Shown here: positions 26,796-37,372 of the stretch, piece by piece
How positions within the stretch are numbered: position 1 is the first letter of the stretch
Layout: each line of letters opens with the position of its first letter
DNA from: Lysobacter arenosi
GTDB taxonomy: Bacteria > Pseudomonadota > Gammaproteobacteria > Xanthomonadales > Xanthomonadaceae
Direction: 5' to 3'
Assembly: GCF_016613475.2 (NCBI RefSeq)
Contig: NZ_CP071517.1
Location: forward strand, 3,162,001 to 3,226,000
Length of the DNA: 64,000 bases
The notes under the pieces: model-generated
Seen by the model: the letters and a program-made list of their open reading frames with translations, nothing else
Databases searched by the model: none
What the model was told of the DNA's origin: nothing
Made by a program: the position numbers and the translations under genes

Positions 26796-28454
26796 ATGAG
26801 CACCCCCTGCAACATTGCCGCGTCGCTGCCTGGTCTGGCGGCACAGTTCCCCGACCGGGTGGCCATGCGCTGCCCCGGGACGCGCGGTCCGGACGGTCTG
26901 GCCCGTTTCGACCTGACCCTGACCTACCGCGAACTGGACGCCCGCAGCGATGCGATCGCCGCAGGCCTGGCCCGGCGCGGGATCGTTCGAGGCACCCGGA
27001 CGGTGGTGATGGTGCGGCCGTCGCCGGAGTTCTTCCTGCTGATGTTCGCCCTGTTCAAGGCTGGCGCGGTGCCGGTGCTGGTCGATCCGGGCATCGACCG
27101 GCGCGCCCTGCGGCAGTGCCTGGACGAGGCCCAGCCGGAGGCGTTCATCGGCATCCCGCTGGCGCAGGTGGCGCGAGTGGTACTGGGCTGGGCCCGCTCG
27201 GCGAAGGTCCGGATCACCACCGGCCGGCGCGCCTGGCTGGCCGACGCCACCCTGGCACGGGTCGAGGCCGAGGGCGCCGGCGCGGGATCGCAACTGGCCG
27301 CAACCGAGCCCGACGACGTCGCCGCGATCCTCTTCACCAGCGGTTCGACCGGCATCCCCAAGGGCGTGGTCTACCGCCACCGCCACTTCGTCGCCCAGAT
27401 CGCGATGCTGCGCGACGCCTTCGGCATCCGTGCCGGTGGCGTCGACCTGCCGACCTTCCCGCCGTTCGCGCTGTTCGATCCGGCGTTGGGGCTGACCTCG
27501 ATCATCCCCGACATGGACCCGACCAAGCCGGCGCTGGCCGACCCGCGCAAGCTGCACGACGCCATCGCCCGCTTCGGCGTCGACCAGTTGTTCGGCTCGC
27601 CGGCGCTGATGGCCGTGCTCGCCGGCCACGGCGCGCCGCTGCCGACGGTGAAGCGCGTGACCTCCGCCGGCGCGCCGGTCCCGGCCGACGTGGTCGCCCG
27701 GATGCGCGAGCTGTTGCCGCAGGACGCGCAGTTCTGGACGCCGTACGGCGCCACCGAGTGCCTGCCTGTGGCCGTGATCGAAGGTCGCGAACTGCAGGCC
27801 ACGCGCGCGGCGACCGAAACCGGCGCCGGCACCTGCGTCGGTCGTCCGGTCGCGCCCAACGAGGTCCGCATCATCCGCATCAGCGACGATGCGATCGCAC
27901 AGTGGTCGGACGACCTGGAAGTTGCGGCCGGCGTCGTCGGTGAGATCTCCGTGGCCGGTCCCAGCGTTACCGACCAGTATTTCAACCGTGAGGCGCAGAC
28001 GCGCCTGGCGAAGATTCGTGAGCCGCTGGCCGATGGAGGCGAACGCGTCGTGCACCGGATGGGCGATGTCGGCTATCTCGATGCGCAGGGGCAGCTGTGG
28101 TTCTGTGGTCGCAAGTCGCACCGCGTGGAGACCGCACAGGGTCCGCTGTACACCGAGCAGGTCGAGCCGGTGTTCAACACCCACCATGAGGCGCGACGCA
28201 CGGCGCTGGTGGGGCTCGGCATGGAGGGATCACAGCGGCCGGTGCTGTGCGTGGAGCTGCAGCCCGGCGTGGATGCCGGGCAGTGGCCGCGAATCGAGCG
28301 CGAGTTGCGCGCGCTGGGCCAGACGCAGCGGCATACCGCCGGCATCGACCAGTTCGCATTGCATCCCAGGTTCCCGGTCGACATCCGCCACAACGCCAAG
28401 ATCGGGCGGGAGAAGCTGGCGGCATGGGTCGCGGCACGGCCCACGTCTTACTGA
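26796..28454 (+). CDS. oleC: OleC, ATP-dependent beta-lactone synthetase
   Basis: 552 aa. AMP-ligase (ANL) fold with P-loop LFTSGSTGIPKG, acceptor region TPYGATECLPV and hinge/adenylate motif MGDVGYLDAQGQLWFCGR, followed by the C-terminal lid DIRHNAKIGREKL. Converts the beta-hydroxy acid produced by OleD to a beta-lactone using ATP. The ATG at 26796 follows several overlapping ATGs in a GAATGAATGGATGAGC stretch. oleD starts 85 nt downstream, so they are likely co-transcribed. Confidence 0.95.
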   Translation: MSTPCNIAASLPGLAAQFPDRVAMRCPGTRGPDGLARFDLTLTYRELDARSDAIAAGLARRGIVRGTRTVVMVRPSPEFFLLMFALFKAGAVPVLVDPGIDRRALRQCLDEAQPEAFIGIPLAQVARVVLGWARSAKVRITTGRRAWLADATLARVEAEGAGAGSQLAATEPDDVAAILFTSGSTGIPKGVVYRHRHFVAQIAMLRDAFGIRAGGVDLPTFPPFALFDPALGLTSIIPDMDPTKPALADPRKLHDAIARFGVDQLFGSPALMAVLAGHGAPLPTVKRVTSAGAPVPADVVARMRELLPQDAQFWTPYGATECLPVAVIEGRELQATRAATETGAGTCVGRPVAPNEVRIIRISDDAIAQWSDDLEVAAGVVGEISVAGPSVTDQYFNREAQTRLAKIREPLADGGERVVHRMGDVGYLDAQGQLWFCGRKSHRVETAQGPLYTEQVEPVFNTHHEARRTALVGLGMEGSQRPVLCVELQPGVDAGQWPRIERELRALGQTQRHTAGIDQFALHPRFPVDIRHNAKIGREKLAAWVAARPTSY

Positions 28455-28539
28455 AATCGTGACGCGGTGCTTCGCCCCGATGTGTAATAGCGATACACCA
28501 TCCCCATAGCGACAACGCGTCGGCAAAGGCCACACACGA

Positions 28540-29550
28540 ATGAAGATACTGGTAACCGGAGGCGGTGGTTTCCTCGGGCAGGCGTTGTGCCGGGGCTTGC
28601 GCGCGCGCGGCTACGAGGTCACGAGTTTCAACCGCGGCCGCTACGACGCGCTCGACGCCATCGGCGTGACCCAGGTGCAGGGCGACCTCGCCCAGCGCGA
28701 TGCGATTGTGTCTGCCGCACGCGGCTGCGATGCGGTGTTCCATAACGCTGCCAAGGCCGGCGCCTGGGGTAGTTACGAGAGTTACCACCTGGCCAATGTC
28801 GTCGGCACCGACAACGTCATCGCCGCCTGCCGCGCGCATGGCATCGGCCGACTGGTCTACACCTCCACACCGAGCGTCACCCATCGCGCCACCCATCCGG
28901 TCGAAGGCGGCACCGCGCAGAACGTGCCCTATGGCGACCACCTCAAGGCGCCCTACGCCGCGACCAAGCAGATTGCCGAGCGCGCGGTGATCGCCGCCAA
29001 CGACACCTCGCTGGCCACCATCGCCCTGCGTCCGCGCCTGATCTGGGGCGTGGGCGACAACCAGCTGCTGCCGCGTCTGGTCGAGCGCGCCAAGGCCGGG
29101 CGCCTGCGCTTCGTCGGCGACGGCGAGAACCGCATCGACACGACGTATGTCGACAACGCCGCACAGGCGCATTTCGATGCCTTCGACCATCTCGCACCGG
29201 GCGCGGCCTGCGCCGGTCGTCCTTACTTCATCAGTAACGGCGAACCCAGGACCGTGCGCGAGATCATCAACGGTCTGCTGCAGGCCGCCGGTGCACCGCT
29301 GGTGACCAAGACCATTCCGTTCCGCGCCGCCTATGCCGCGGGCGTCCTTTGCGAAGGTCTGTGGCATGCGCTGCCGCTCAAGGGCGAGCCGCCGATGACG
29401 CGCTTCCTCGCCGAGCAGCTGAGCACGACGCACTGGTACGACATGGCACCGGCCAAGCGCGACTTCGGCTACGTACCGCGAGTGAGCATTCACGAGGGAC
29501 TCACCCGGCTGAAGGCCGCATGCACGGAACACGCGGCCGTCACCCACTGA
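28540..29550 (+). CDS. oleD: OleD, NADPH-dependent 2-alkyl-3-ketoacid reductase
   Basis: 336 aa. Extended SDR (3-beta-HSD-like): cofactor motif [13 protein letters not shown] at residues 5-17, YAATK as the Tyr-x3-Lys catalytic pair, and TSTPSV before it supplying the serine/threonine. Reduces the ketone of the OleA product to the beta-hydroxy acid used by OleC. OleBCD proteins are known to form large assemblies in xanthomonads, in keeping with their gene order here. Confidence 0.94.
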   Translation: MKILVTGGGGFLGQALCRGLRARGYEVTSFNRGRYDALDAIGVTQVQGDLAQRDAIVSAARGCDAVFHNAAKAGAWGSYESYHLANVVGTDNVIAACRAHGIGRLVYTSTPSVTHRATHPVEGGTAQNVPYGDHLKAPYAATKQIAERAVIAANDTSLATIALRPRLIWGVGDNQLLPRLVERAKAGRLRFVGDGENRIDTTYVDNAAQAHFDAFDHLAPGAACAGRPYFISNGEPRTVREIINGLLQAAGAPLVTKTIPFRAAYAAGVLCEGLWHALPLKGEPPMTRFLAEQLSTTHWYDMAPAKRDFGYVPRVSIHEGLTRLKAACTEHAAVTH

Positions 29551-29611
29551 AAACGAATGCCTATGCAGGATCGGGCTACATCCATCAGGCGCGAGTCGCC
29601 GGAGGTTTCCG

Positions 29612-29770
29612 ATGCTGCACTACGCAGTGGTGTTCTTCGTCATCGCGATCATTGCCGCTGTGCTGGGCTTTACCGGCATCGCCGGCACGGCCAGCAACAT
29701 CGCCTGGATTCTCTTTGTCGTCTTCCTGATCCTCGCCATCGTCTCGATGCTGCGCGGCAGACGCGTCTGA
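29612..29770 (+). CDS. DUF1328 small membrane protein (YtjA type)
   Basis: 52 aa. [20 protein letters not shown] then [17 protein letters not shown]: two short hydrophobic helices and a basic tail (RGRRV), the standard DUF1328 layout. Shine-Dalgarno GGAGG lies 7 nt before the ATG. Small inner-membrane proteins of this family are widespread and often stress-related, but their function is not established. Confidence 0.9.
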   Translation: MLHYAVVFFVIAIIAAVLGFTGIAGTASNIAWILFVVFLILAIVSMLRGRRV

Positions 29771-29899
29771 TCCAGAAGCATAAGAGTGACCGCCACCGGG
29801 AGACGGTGGCCTCAGGCTGCGCCGGACCCGCAGGGAAGGGGAGCCCGGCGCTGGGGAGACATCCCCGGGGAGAGCAGGGGGCAGGGCTACAATGACGGG

Positions 29900-30562
29900 A
29901 TGACAGACTCATCCCCACAGCCGGCTCCCTCGGCGCTGGCCGCGCTCAAGCCCATTGCCGGCCGGGCCCTGGAGGCCGCGCTCAATCGCGCACTGGCACT
30001 GGACCCCGACACCCGCGACGGGCTGCGCACGCTGGACGGCCGCCGCGTCGCCCTGCGCGTGGCTGCGCCGCCGCTGGCGCTGCAGGTACGGGTGGCCGGC
30101 GAACGGCTCGAGGTGGGGCCGATCGAGGGCGAGGGCGAACTCGACCTGTCGGTCCGCAGCACGTTGGGAGGCCTGCTGTCGCAGCTGCCATTCCTGCGTA
30201 ATGACGACGCGCCGCCGGTCGGCAAATTGCGCATCGAAGGCGATGCCGAACTTGCGCGCCGCCTGCAGCGCCTGGCCGAACGATTCGATCCGGACTGGCA
30301 GCAGCCGTTCGTCAGCGTCTTCGGCGAAGTCCTCGGCGTGCAGATCGCCAGCTCGTTCGCCGCCGGCCTGCGCCATGCCCGCGGCGCCGCCGGCGCATTC
30401 GCCGGCAACGCCGCGGAGTACGTCACCGAGGAATCGCGCGACGTGATCCCGCGCGAGGAACTCAATGCCTTCCACGACGACGTCGACACCCTGCGTGACG
30501 ACGTCGAACGCCTCGCCGCGCGCGTGGGCCGTTTGCGTGTGCGTACCGGGGGCGGTGCATGA
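29900..30562 (+). CDS. ubiJ: ubiquinone biosynthesis accessory factor UbiJ
   Basis: 220 aa. SCP2-like lipid-binding domain (about residues 35-120) with [19 protein letters not shown] and [12 protein letters not shown], and a C-terminal coiled segment ([20 protein letters not shown]). UbiJ scaffolds the cytosolic ubiquinone-synthesis complex and binds quinone intermediates. Its stop overlaps the start of ubiB (ATGA), indicating translational coupling. ubiE, which often precedes it, is not here. Confidence 0.92.
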   Translation: MTDSSPQPAPSALAALKPIAGRALEAALNRALALDPDTRDGLRTLDGRRVALRVAAPPLALQVRVAGERLEVGPIEGEGELDLSVRSTLGGLLSQLPFLRNDDAPPVGKLRIEGDAELARRLQRLAERFDPDWQQPFVSVFGEVLGVQIASSFAAGLRHARGAAGAFAGNAAEYVTEESRDVIPREELNAFHDDVDTLRDDVERLAARVGRLRVRTGGGA

Positions 30563-32235
30563 AGCCTGTGTTCCGTGCATGGCGCATCGGCCGCGTGCTG
30601 TTGCGCTACCGCCTCGACGACCTGCTCGACGACACCCCGGTCGAACCGTGGCTCAAGCTGGCCCGGCCGTTCGTACCGCGTGCCTCCGCCGAAATCGCGG
30701 CGCAACCGCGTGGCGCGCGCCTGCGCCTGGCGCTGCAGGAACTGGGGCCGATCTTCGTCAAGTTCGGACAGATCCTGTCGACGCGCCGCGACCTGGTACC
30801 GCCGGATGTCGCGCAGGAACTGGCCTTGCTGCAGGACCGCGTCGCACCGTTCGATGGCGAGGCCGCGCGGCTGATCGTCGAGCGCGCGCTGGAGCGTCCG
30901 GTCAGCGAAGCTTTCGCCCAGTTCGACACCAATCCCCTGGCCTCGGCCTCGATCGCCCAGGTGCATGCAGCGACCTTGCCGCCCGATGCCAACGGCGTAT
31001 CGCGCGAAGTCGTGGTCAAGGTGCTGCGGCCGAACATCGAAAAGCAGATCAGCGGCGACATCGCCCTGCTCAAGGCCGTGGCAGGGATCGTCGATCGCAC
31101 CCATCCCAGTGCCGACAAGATCCGCCCGCGCGCAATTGTCGAAGAGATCGAAAATACGCTGGCCGCCGAACTCGACCTGCAGCGCGAAGGCGCCAACGCC
31201 AGCGTGCTGCGCCGGTTCTGGGCCGACAGTGACGACCTGTACGTGCCCGAGGTGATCTGGTCGCACACCGCCGAGCGCGCGCTGACGCTCGAACGCGTGC
31301 GCGGCATCCCGTCCGACGACATCGAAGCACTGGATGCGGCCGGCATCGACCGCCACGCGCTTGCCGCCAAGGGCGTGCGGGTGTTCTACACGCAGGTCTT
31401 CCGCGACAACTTCTTCCATGCCGATGCCCACGCCGGCAACATCTGGGTCGATAGCGATCCGGCGCGGCGCAACAACCCGCGTTTCATTGCGCTGGACTTC
31501 GGCATCATGGGCCAGCTCTCGGACGAGGATCAGTACTACCTCGCCGAGAACTTCATGGCGATCTTCAACCGCGACTACCGCCGCATCGCCGAGCTGCACG
31601 TGCGCGCCGGCTGGATGCCGTCGCACATCCGCATCGACGAGCTCGAGGCGGCCGCGCGCGCGGTATGCGAGCCGTACTTCACCCGTCCGCTGAGCGAGAT
31701 CTCGCTGGCAGAAGTACTGCTGAAGCTGTTCCGCACCGCGCAGCGCTACGAGCTGACGCTGCAGCCGCAGCTGATCCTGTTGCAGAAGACCCTGCTCAAC
31801 ATCGAGGGCGTCGGCCGCCTGCTCGATCCCAAGCTCGACATCTGGGCGGTGGCACGACCGGTGCTGACGAAGATCCTGGTCGAGCGCTACAGCCCGCAGC
31901 GCCTGGCCAGCGAGTTCCGCAAGCGCCTGCCGGAGCTGGTCACGCACGCACCGGAAATGCCGCGCCTGCTCCACGCCTGGCTGACCCAGCAGGTCGAAGG
32001 CAAGCACGAGCTGCACCTGCACTCGCGCGACCTCGCCGAGCTCAACCGTTCGATCCGCTCGGCCCAGCGCCGCACGGTCGCCGCCGTGCTCGGCGTCGGC
32101 CTGCTGATCTGCGCCACGGTGCTGTACGGCCTGGAAGCCGGCGGCCCGAGCCTGTGGTCGATCCCGGCCGCAGCCTGGATCGCAGGTCTCGGCGGCATCT
32201 GGGCCTTGCTGGCCGCCTGGCCGCGCCGCAGCTAA
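30559..32235 (+). CDS. ubiB: UbiB, ABC1/ADCK-type atypical kinase for ubiquinone synthesis
   Basis: 558 aa. Signature [14 protein letters not shown] (KxGQ), the Ala-rich nucleotide loop [22 protein letters not shown] and [10 protein letters not shown] as the kinase-like catalytic and metal-binding motifs. Two C-terminal transmembrane helices anchor it to the membrane ([15 protein letters not shown] and [17 protein letters not shown]). UbiB is needed for coenzyme Q synthesis, probably by an ATPase activity that helps extract lipid intermediates. Overlaps ubiJ by 4 nt. Confidence 0.96.
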   Translation: MKPVFRAWRIGRVLLRYRLDDLLDDTPVEPWLKLARPFVPRASAEIAAQPRGARLRLALQELGPIFVKFGQILSTRRDLVPPDVAQELALLQDRVAPFDGEAARLIVERALERPVSEAFAQFDTNPLASASIAQVHAATLPPDANGVSREVVVKVLRPNIEKQISGDIALLKAVAGIVDRTHPSADKIRPRAIVEEIENTLAAELDLQREGANASVLRRFWADSDDLYVPEVIWSHTAERALTLERVRGIPSDDIEALDAAGIDRHALAAKGVRVFYTQVFRDNFFHADAHAGNIWVDSDPARRNNPRFIALDFGIMGQLSDEDQYYLAENFMAIFNRDYRRIAELHVRAGWMPSHIRIDELEAAARAVCEPYFTRPLSEISLAEVLLKLFRTAQRYELTLQPQLILLQKTLLNIEGVGRLLDPKLDIWAVARPVLTKILVERYSPQRLASEFRKRLPELVTHAPEMPRLLHAWLTQQVEGKHELHLHSRDLAELNRSIRSAQRRTVAAVLGVGLLICATVLYGLEAGGPSLWSIPAAAWIAGLGGIWALLAAWPRRS

Positions 32236-32238
32236 GCT

Positions 32239-32264
32239 CCTCCCCCTGCGAATGCAGGGGGAGG
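32239..32264. repeat. C/G-rich inverted repeat (dispersed family)
   Basis: CCTCCCCCTGC / GCAGGGGGAGG with a 4-nt loop, directly after ubiB, followed by GCCGGGAGGGGGT. Same core as repeats at 32704, 37320 and 38695. May act as a terminator or mRNA 3'-end stabiliser. Confidence 0.7.
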
Positions 32265-32336
32265 CCGGGAGGGGGTGAAGTAGGCAACGGATGCCGCAAA
32301 CGGAGGCCCAACGAAACCCCCAACGAAGGAGATCGC

Positions 32337-32684
32337 ATGGAAGCGATATGGAAGAAGGCACGCAGCCTCAGAAGCACCGCAACGGACGCAGAGCGCCTGC
32401 TATGGCGTCACCTGAAGCAACGCCAGCTCGCGGGTGCCAAGTTCCGACGCCAATACCCGATTGCCGGTTTCATCGCCGACTTCGCCTGCGTCGAAGCAAA
32501 GCTGGTCATCGAACTTGATGGTGGGCAGCACCTGGACGCGGTCGAGTATGACGCGATGCGCACTCGTCGGATGGAGACGAACGGCTACCTGGTCCTGCGC
32601 TTCTGGAACGACGATGTGCTGCTGCGCACTGGCTCCGTGTTGGAGCAGATTCTGCGGATATTGAACGAGAGACGGCATCAGTGA
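32337..32684 (+). CDS. DUF559 (Vsr/MTES_1575-like) endonuclease-fold protein
   Basis: 115 aa. ATG 32337 has Shine-Dalgarno GAAGGAG. PD-(D/E)xK-type small fold: conserved start RSLRSTATDAERLLWRHLK, the RRQYPIAGFIADFAC strand, VIELDGGQHLD containing the catalytic acidic residues, and the RFWNDDVL end. DUF559 genes are commonly found as single genes in bacterial genomes; their biological role is unclear. Its stop overlaps the GTG of truC (GTGA). Confidence 0.88.
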   Translation: MEAIWKKARSLRSTATDAERLLWRHLKQRQLAGAKFRRQYPIAGFIADFACVEAKLVIELDGGQHLDAVEYDAMRTRRMETNGYLVLRFWNDDVLLRTGSVLEQILRILNERRHQ

Positions 32685-33436
32685 CTGCTTCACCCCTCCC
32701 CAGCCCTCCCCTCCATTCGGAGGGGAGGGGGCCAGAACCAGAAGCCCTCGACATCCTCTACGTCGATGAGCAACTGGCCGTGGTCAACAAGCCCGCCGGC
32801 CTGATGGTCCACGACAGCGCCCTGGCGCGTGGCGAAACCGACTTTGCCGCCGACCGCCTGCGCGAGCAGTTCGGCAAGCCGATCTTCCTGGTGCATCGCC
32901 TCGACCGCGCAACCAGCGGCTGCCTGCTGCTCGCGTTCGATCGCGACAGCGCTTCGACGCTGGGCAAGGTGTTGATGTCGCGCGAGGTCGAGAAGGACTA
33001 CTGGGCGATCTGCCGCGGTTGGCCGGAAGAGAGCTTCGTCGTCGACTATCCGCTCGATGGCGGTCCGGGCAAGCCGCTCAAGAAGCCGGCCATCACCCGC
33101 TTCACGCGCCTGGCGACGACCGAGCTGGAACTGCCGTCGGCCAACTTCCCGACGTCGCGCTACGCATTGCTGTGCGCGCAACCGGAAACCGGACGCTTCC
33201 GCCAGATTCGCCGACACCTCAAGCACCTGTCGCACCACATGATCGGCGATACGAGTCATGGCGACGGTCGCCACAACCGCCAGTTCCGCATGCTCGGCAT
33301 CCATCGGATGCTCCTGCACGCGCGCCGGCTGGCGTTCGCGCATCCGCTCGACGGGCGGCGCATCGAAGTGATCGCGCCGCCTGATGCGGAGTTCGCAAAG
33401 GCGCTGGCGTTGTTCGCCGACGCCCCATCGCATTGA
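32681..33436 (+). CDS. truC: RluA-family tRNA pseudouridine(65) synthase TruC-like
   Basis: 251 aa from GTG 32681, which overlaps the DUF559 stop by 4 nt. The catalytic motif HRLDRATSG carries the essential Asp; ILYVDEQLAVVNKPAGLMVH and RFRQIRRHLKHL are family-typical. The first 23 codons (PLPSPPLHSEGRGPE) are the translation of a dispersed C/G-rich inverted repeat, and there is no good later start before ILYVDEQ. TruC-like assignment over other RluA members is by length and end motifs. Confidence 0.88.
   Translation: MTASPLPSPPLHSEGRGPEPEALDILYVDEQLAVVNKPAGLMVHDSALARGETDFAADRLREQFGKPIFLVHRLDRATSGCLLLAFDRDSASTLGKVLMSREVEKDYWAICRGWPEESFVVDYPLDGGPGKPLKKPAITRFTRLATTELELPSANFPTSRYALLCAQPETGRFRQIRRHLKHLSHHMIGDTSHGDGRHNRQFRMLGIHRMLLHARRLAFAHPLDGRRIEVIAPPDAEFAKALALFADAPSH
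32704..32729. repeat. C/G-rich inverted repeat inside the truC reading frame
   Basis: CCCTCCCCTCC / GGAGGGGAGGG, 4-nt loop ATTC. Member of the same dispersed family but lying within codons 8-17 of truC. Confidence 0.75.
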
Positions 33437-33459
33437 TTCCGGATTGGTAGAGTTGCGCC

Positions 33460-33879
33460 ATGCTCGAGATCAGCGACAACCTGGCCATTCCCGACGACGA
33501 GCTGGTCGAGCGTTTCGTGCGCTCGTCCGGTCCGGGCGGCCAGAACGTCAACAAGGTGGCCACGGCGGTCGAGTTGCGCTTCGACCTGGCCGGCTCGCCG
33601 TCGCTGCCCGAGCCGGTGCGGGCACGGCTGCTGGCCAAGCGTGACCGTCGCATCACCGACGAGGGCGTGCTGGTCATCAGCGCCCAGCGTTTCCGCACCC
33701 AGGACCGCAATCGCGAGGATGCACGCGAACGCCTGGCGGCCTTCATCGCCACGGGATTGTTCGCGCCGACCCCGCGCGTGGCGACGCGGCCGACCCGGGC
33801 CAGCAAGGAGCGGCGGCTGAGCGGCAAGCGTGAACGCGGTACGATCAAGCGCGGTCGTGTCGTTCGCGATTGGGATTGA
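33460..33879 (+). CDS. arfB: alternative ribosome-rescue factor / peptidyl-tRNA hydrolase ArfB
   Basis: 139 aa. GGQ motif in RSSGPGGQNVNKVAT, which hydrolyses peptidyl-tRNA on stalled ribosomes, and the basic C-terminal tail (RASKERRLSGKRERG ... KRGRVVRDWD) that inserts into the empty mRNA channel. Length and layout match YaeJ/ArfB rather than a full release factor. Confidence 0.95.
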   Translation: MLEISDNLAIPDDELVERFVRSSGPGGQNVNKVATAVELRFDLAGSPSLPEPVRARLLAKRDRRITDEGVLVISAQRFRTQDRNREDARERLAAFIATGLFAPTPRVATRPTRASKERRLSGKRERGTIKRGRVVRDWD

Positions 33880-33937
33880 CGAACCGGAACCGAAAGGCCG
33901 CACAGCACCATGAAAGCGCACCAGCCACGAGGGGCCA

Positions 33938-34561
33938 ATGGCCGACACTGACGACCACCGCGTGCTCGACCAGCGCGTTCTGGACCTGCCGCCGAACGCG
34001 CCGCGGGTCAAACCCAATGCCTTCACACGCTGGCTCGGCCGCGCCATCCTCCGCGCCGGCGGCTGGCGCATGGTCGGTGCGTTCCCCGACATCCCGCGCC
34101 TGGTCCTGATCGGCGCGCCGCATTCGTCCAACTGGGATGGCATCTGGGGCTTCGCCGCGAAGATGGCGATGGGCCTGGACCTGAAAGTGCTGGGCAAGGA
34201 TTCGCTGTTCAAGCTGCCGGTGATGGGCGCGCTGATGCGCCACCTCGGTGTGATCCCGGTCGACCGCAAGGCCGCCCACGGCGTGGTCGAGCAGGCGGCG
34301 CGGATGATCCGGGAGGCCGACAAGCTCTGGTATGCGCTGGCGCCGGAAGGCACGCGCCGGGTCGTCGAGCGCTGGAAGCCCGGCTTCTGGCGCATCGCCA
34401 AGGCCGCCGCGGTGCCGGTGGTGCCGGCGTACTTCCACTACGGCCAGAAGGTGATCGGCATCGGTCCGCCGTTCGACCTGGGCGAGGACTTCGACAGCGA
34501 CTTCAACCGCATCCGTAACTGGTACCGCGGCGTGTCGAAGGGCAAGAACCACGACGCGTGA
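33938..34561 (+). CDS. lysophospholipid acyltransferase-family protein
   Basis: 207 aa. PlsC-type motifs: HSSNWD (HxxxxD) for catalysis, VIPVDRKAA, and APEGTRR for phosphate binding. No clear transmembrane helix is seen and the protein is shorter than PlsC, so it belongs to the compact 1-acyl-glycerol-3-phosphate acyltransferase-like group. Exact acceptor unknown. The start ATG at 33938 is 58 nt after arfB. Confidence 0.85.
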   Translation: MADTDDHRVLDQRVLDLPPNAPRVKPNAFTRWLGRAILRAGGWRMVGAFPDIPRLVLIGAPHSSNWDGIWGFAAKMAMGLDLKVLGKDSLFKLPVMGALMRHLGVIPVDRKAAHGVVEQAARMIREADKLWYALAPEGTRRVVERWKPGFWRIAKAAAVPVVPAYFHYGQKVIGIGPPFDLGEDFDSDFNRIRNWYRGVSKGKNHDA

Positions 34562-34577
34562 CCCGCGGGGAGGGGCG

Positions 34578-35546
34578 TCAGCGCTCCGACTGCCCCGTCG
34601 AGTAGTAGTCCCCGCGCTCGAACAGCGCCGGCTTTATTAGTTCTGTAAATGCACGGGCTTGCGGCGATAAATATTTGCCCTTGCGGACCACGACACCGTA
34701 GGTCCGCGACGGGAAGTACTCCGCCAGCGACCGCGCCGACAGCCGCTCGCGGTCGGCCTCGGTCAGGCAGATCGCGGTGACGATGCTGATTCCCAGGCCC
34801 ATCGCCACATACTGCTTGATGACCTCCCAGCCGCCGACCTCGAGCGCCACCGTGTACGGCACCCGGTTCTGCTGGAAGACCAGGTCGATCAGGCGGTAGG
34901 TGGTCAGTCGCTGCGGCGGCAGGATCAGGCCATAAGGCGACAGGTCCTGCAGGTGCAGGTCCTCCTTGAGCGCCAATGGGTGGTCGCGCGGCGTGATCAG
35001 CATCGGCTCGAACCGGTACACCGGCTCGTAGCTGAGGTCGGCCGGGACATCCAGCATTGAGCCCACGGCCAGGTCGACCCCGTCCGAACGCAGCAGGTCC
35101 AGGCCGCCGGCGCCGGTGACGTTGTGCAGGGTCAGCCGCACCTCCGGATGGGCCGCGCGGAAGGCTTCGACGATCCGCGGCAGCAGATAGAGGATGGTCG
35201 AGCTGCCCGCCGCGACATTGAGCTCGCCGGCATCGAGTCCGCGGATCTTCTCCCGGAACACCGAATCCAGCGCGTCCAGGCCCTCCACGAGCGGTCGGGC
35301 CAGCTCGTATAGCTCCTGGCCCTCGCGGGTCAGGGTGATCCGCCGGCCGCTGCGCTCGAGCAACCGCACTCCCAGCTCCCGCTCCAACGCCTGCAATTGC
35401 AGCGTTACGGCGGGCTGGCTGAGGTACAGCGCCTCGGCCGCCCGCGACACCGAACCCAGGCGGGCGGTCTGGCAGAACGCGCGAAGGGGCTTGAGCCGGT
35501 CCCCCTTATAGGCGAACCGCGGGCTGGAAGGCGGCTGGCTGGCCAT
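34578..35546 (-). CDS. LysR-family (CysB-like) regulator, likely controlling aceBA
   Basis: 322 aa. N-terminal winged helix with LRAFCQTARLGSVSRAAEALYLSQPAVTLQLQALERELG recognisable in pieces (SRAAEALYLSQPAVT), then a two-lobe effector domain closer to CysB-type than to classical LysR proteins. It is divergent from malate synthase with a 110-nt intergenic region containing a 9-bp inverted repeat. The inferred role is control of the glyoxylate bypass; direction of control is unknown. Confidence 0.9.
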   Translation of the reverse strand: MASQPPSSPRFAYKGDRLKPLRAFCQTARLGSVSRAAEALYLSQPAVTLQLQALERELGVRLLERSGRRITLTREGQELYELARPLVEGLDALDSVFREKIRGLDAGELNVAAGSSTILYLLPRIVEAFRAAHPEVRLTLHNVTGAGGLDLLRSDGVDLAVGSMLDVPADLSYEPVYRFEPMLITPRDHPLALKEDLHLQDLSPYGLILPPQRLTTYRLIDLVFQQNRVPYTVALEVGGWEVIKQYVAMGLGISIVTAICLTEADRERLSARSLAEYFPSRTYGVVVRKGKYLSPQARAFTELIKPALFERGDYYSTGQSER

Positions 35547-35548
35547 GG

Positions 35549-35588
35549 TTTCAATGCGTATTAAGGAAAGTAATGATTAGCATTGAAA
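35549..35588. promoter_or_regulatory. candidate LysR-type operator between lysR and aceB
   Basis: Perfect 9-bp inverted repeat TTTCAATGC (35549-35557) / GCATTGAAA (35580-35588) in AT-rich sequence, followed by a second small dyad TTGATTGTCAA at 35593-35603. Position between divergent genes fits autoregulation plus control of aceBA. Confidence 0.5.
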
Positions 35589-35656
35589 AATCTTGATTGT
35601 CAAATAACACACGCCGCCGCATGGTGACTCTCCAAGGTGACCACGGAGTTACAGGC

Positions 35657-37300
<1,644 letters not shown>

Positions 37301-37319
37301 CGCAGTTCCATCCCACCAA

Positions 37320-37340
37320 CCCTCCCCTTGAACGGGAGGG
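37320..37340. repeat. C/G-rich inverted repeat between aceB and aceA
   Basis: CCCTCCC / GGGAGGG with a 7-nt loop. Same family as 32239, 32704 and 38695. Between two co-oriented genes it may tune differential expression of aceA relative to aceB. Confidence 0.65.
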
Positions 37341-37372
37341 CTCCAAAGAAGAAACGAGCAGAGGGCACCGCC

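Noticed and set aside
29887..32361. 824-codon minus-strand frame opposite ubiJ-ubiB
   Set aside because: Shadow frame; ubiJ and ubiB are certain.
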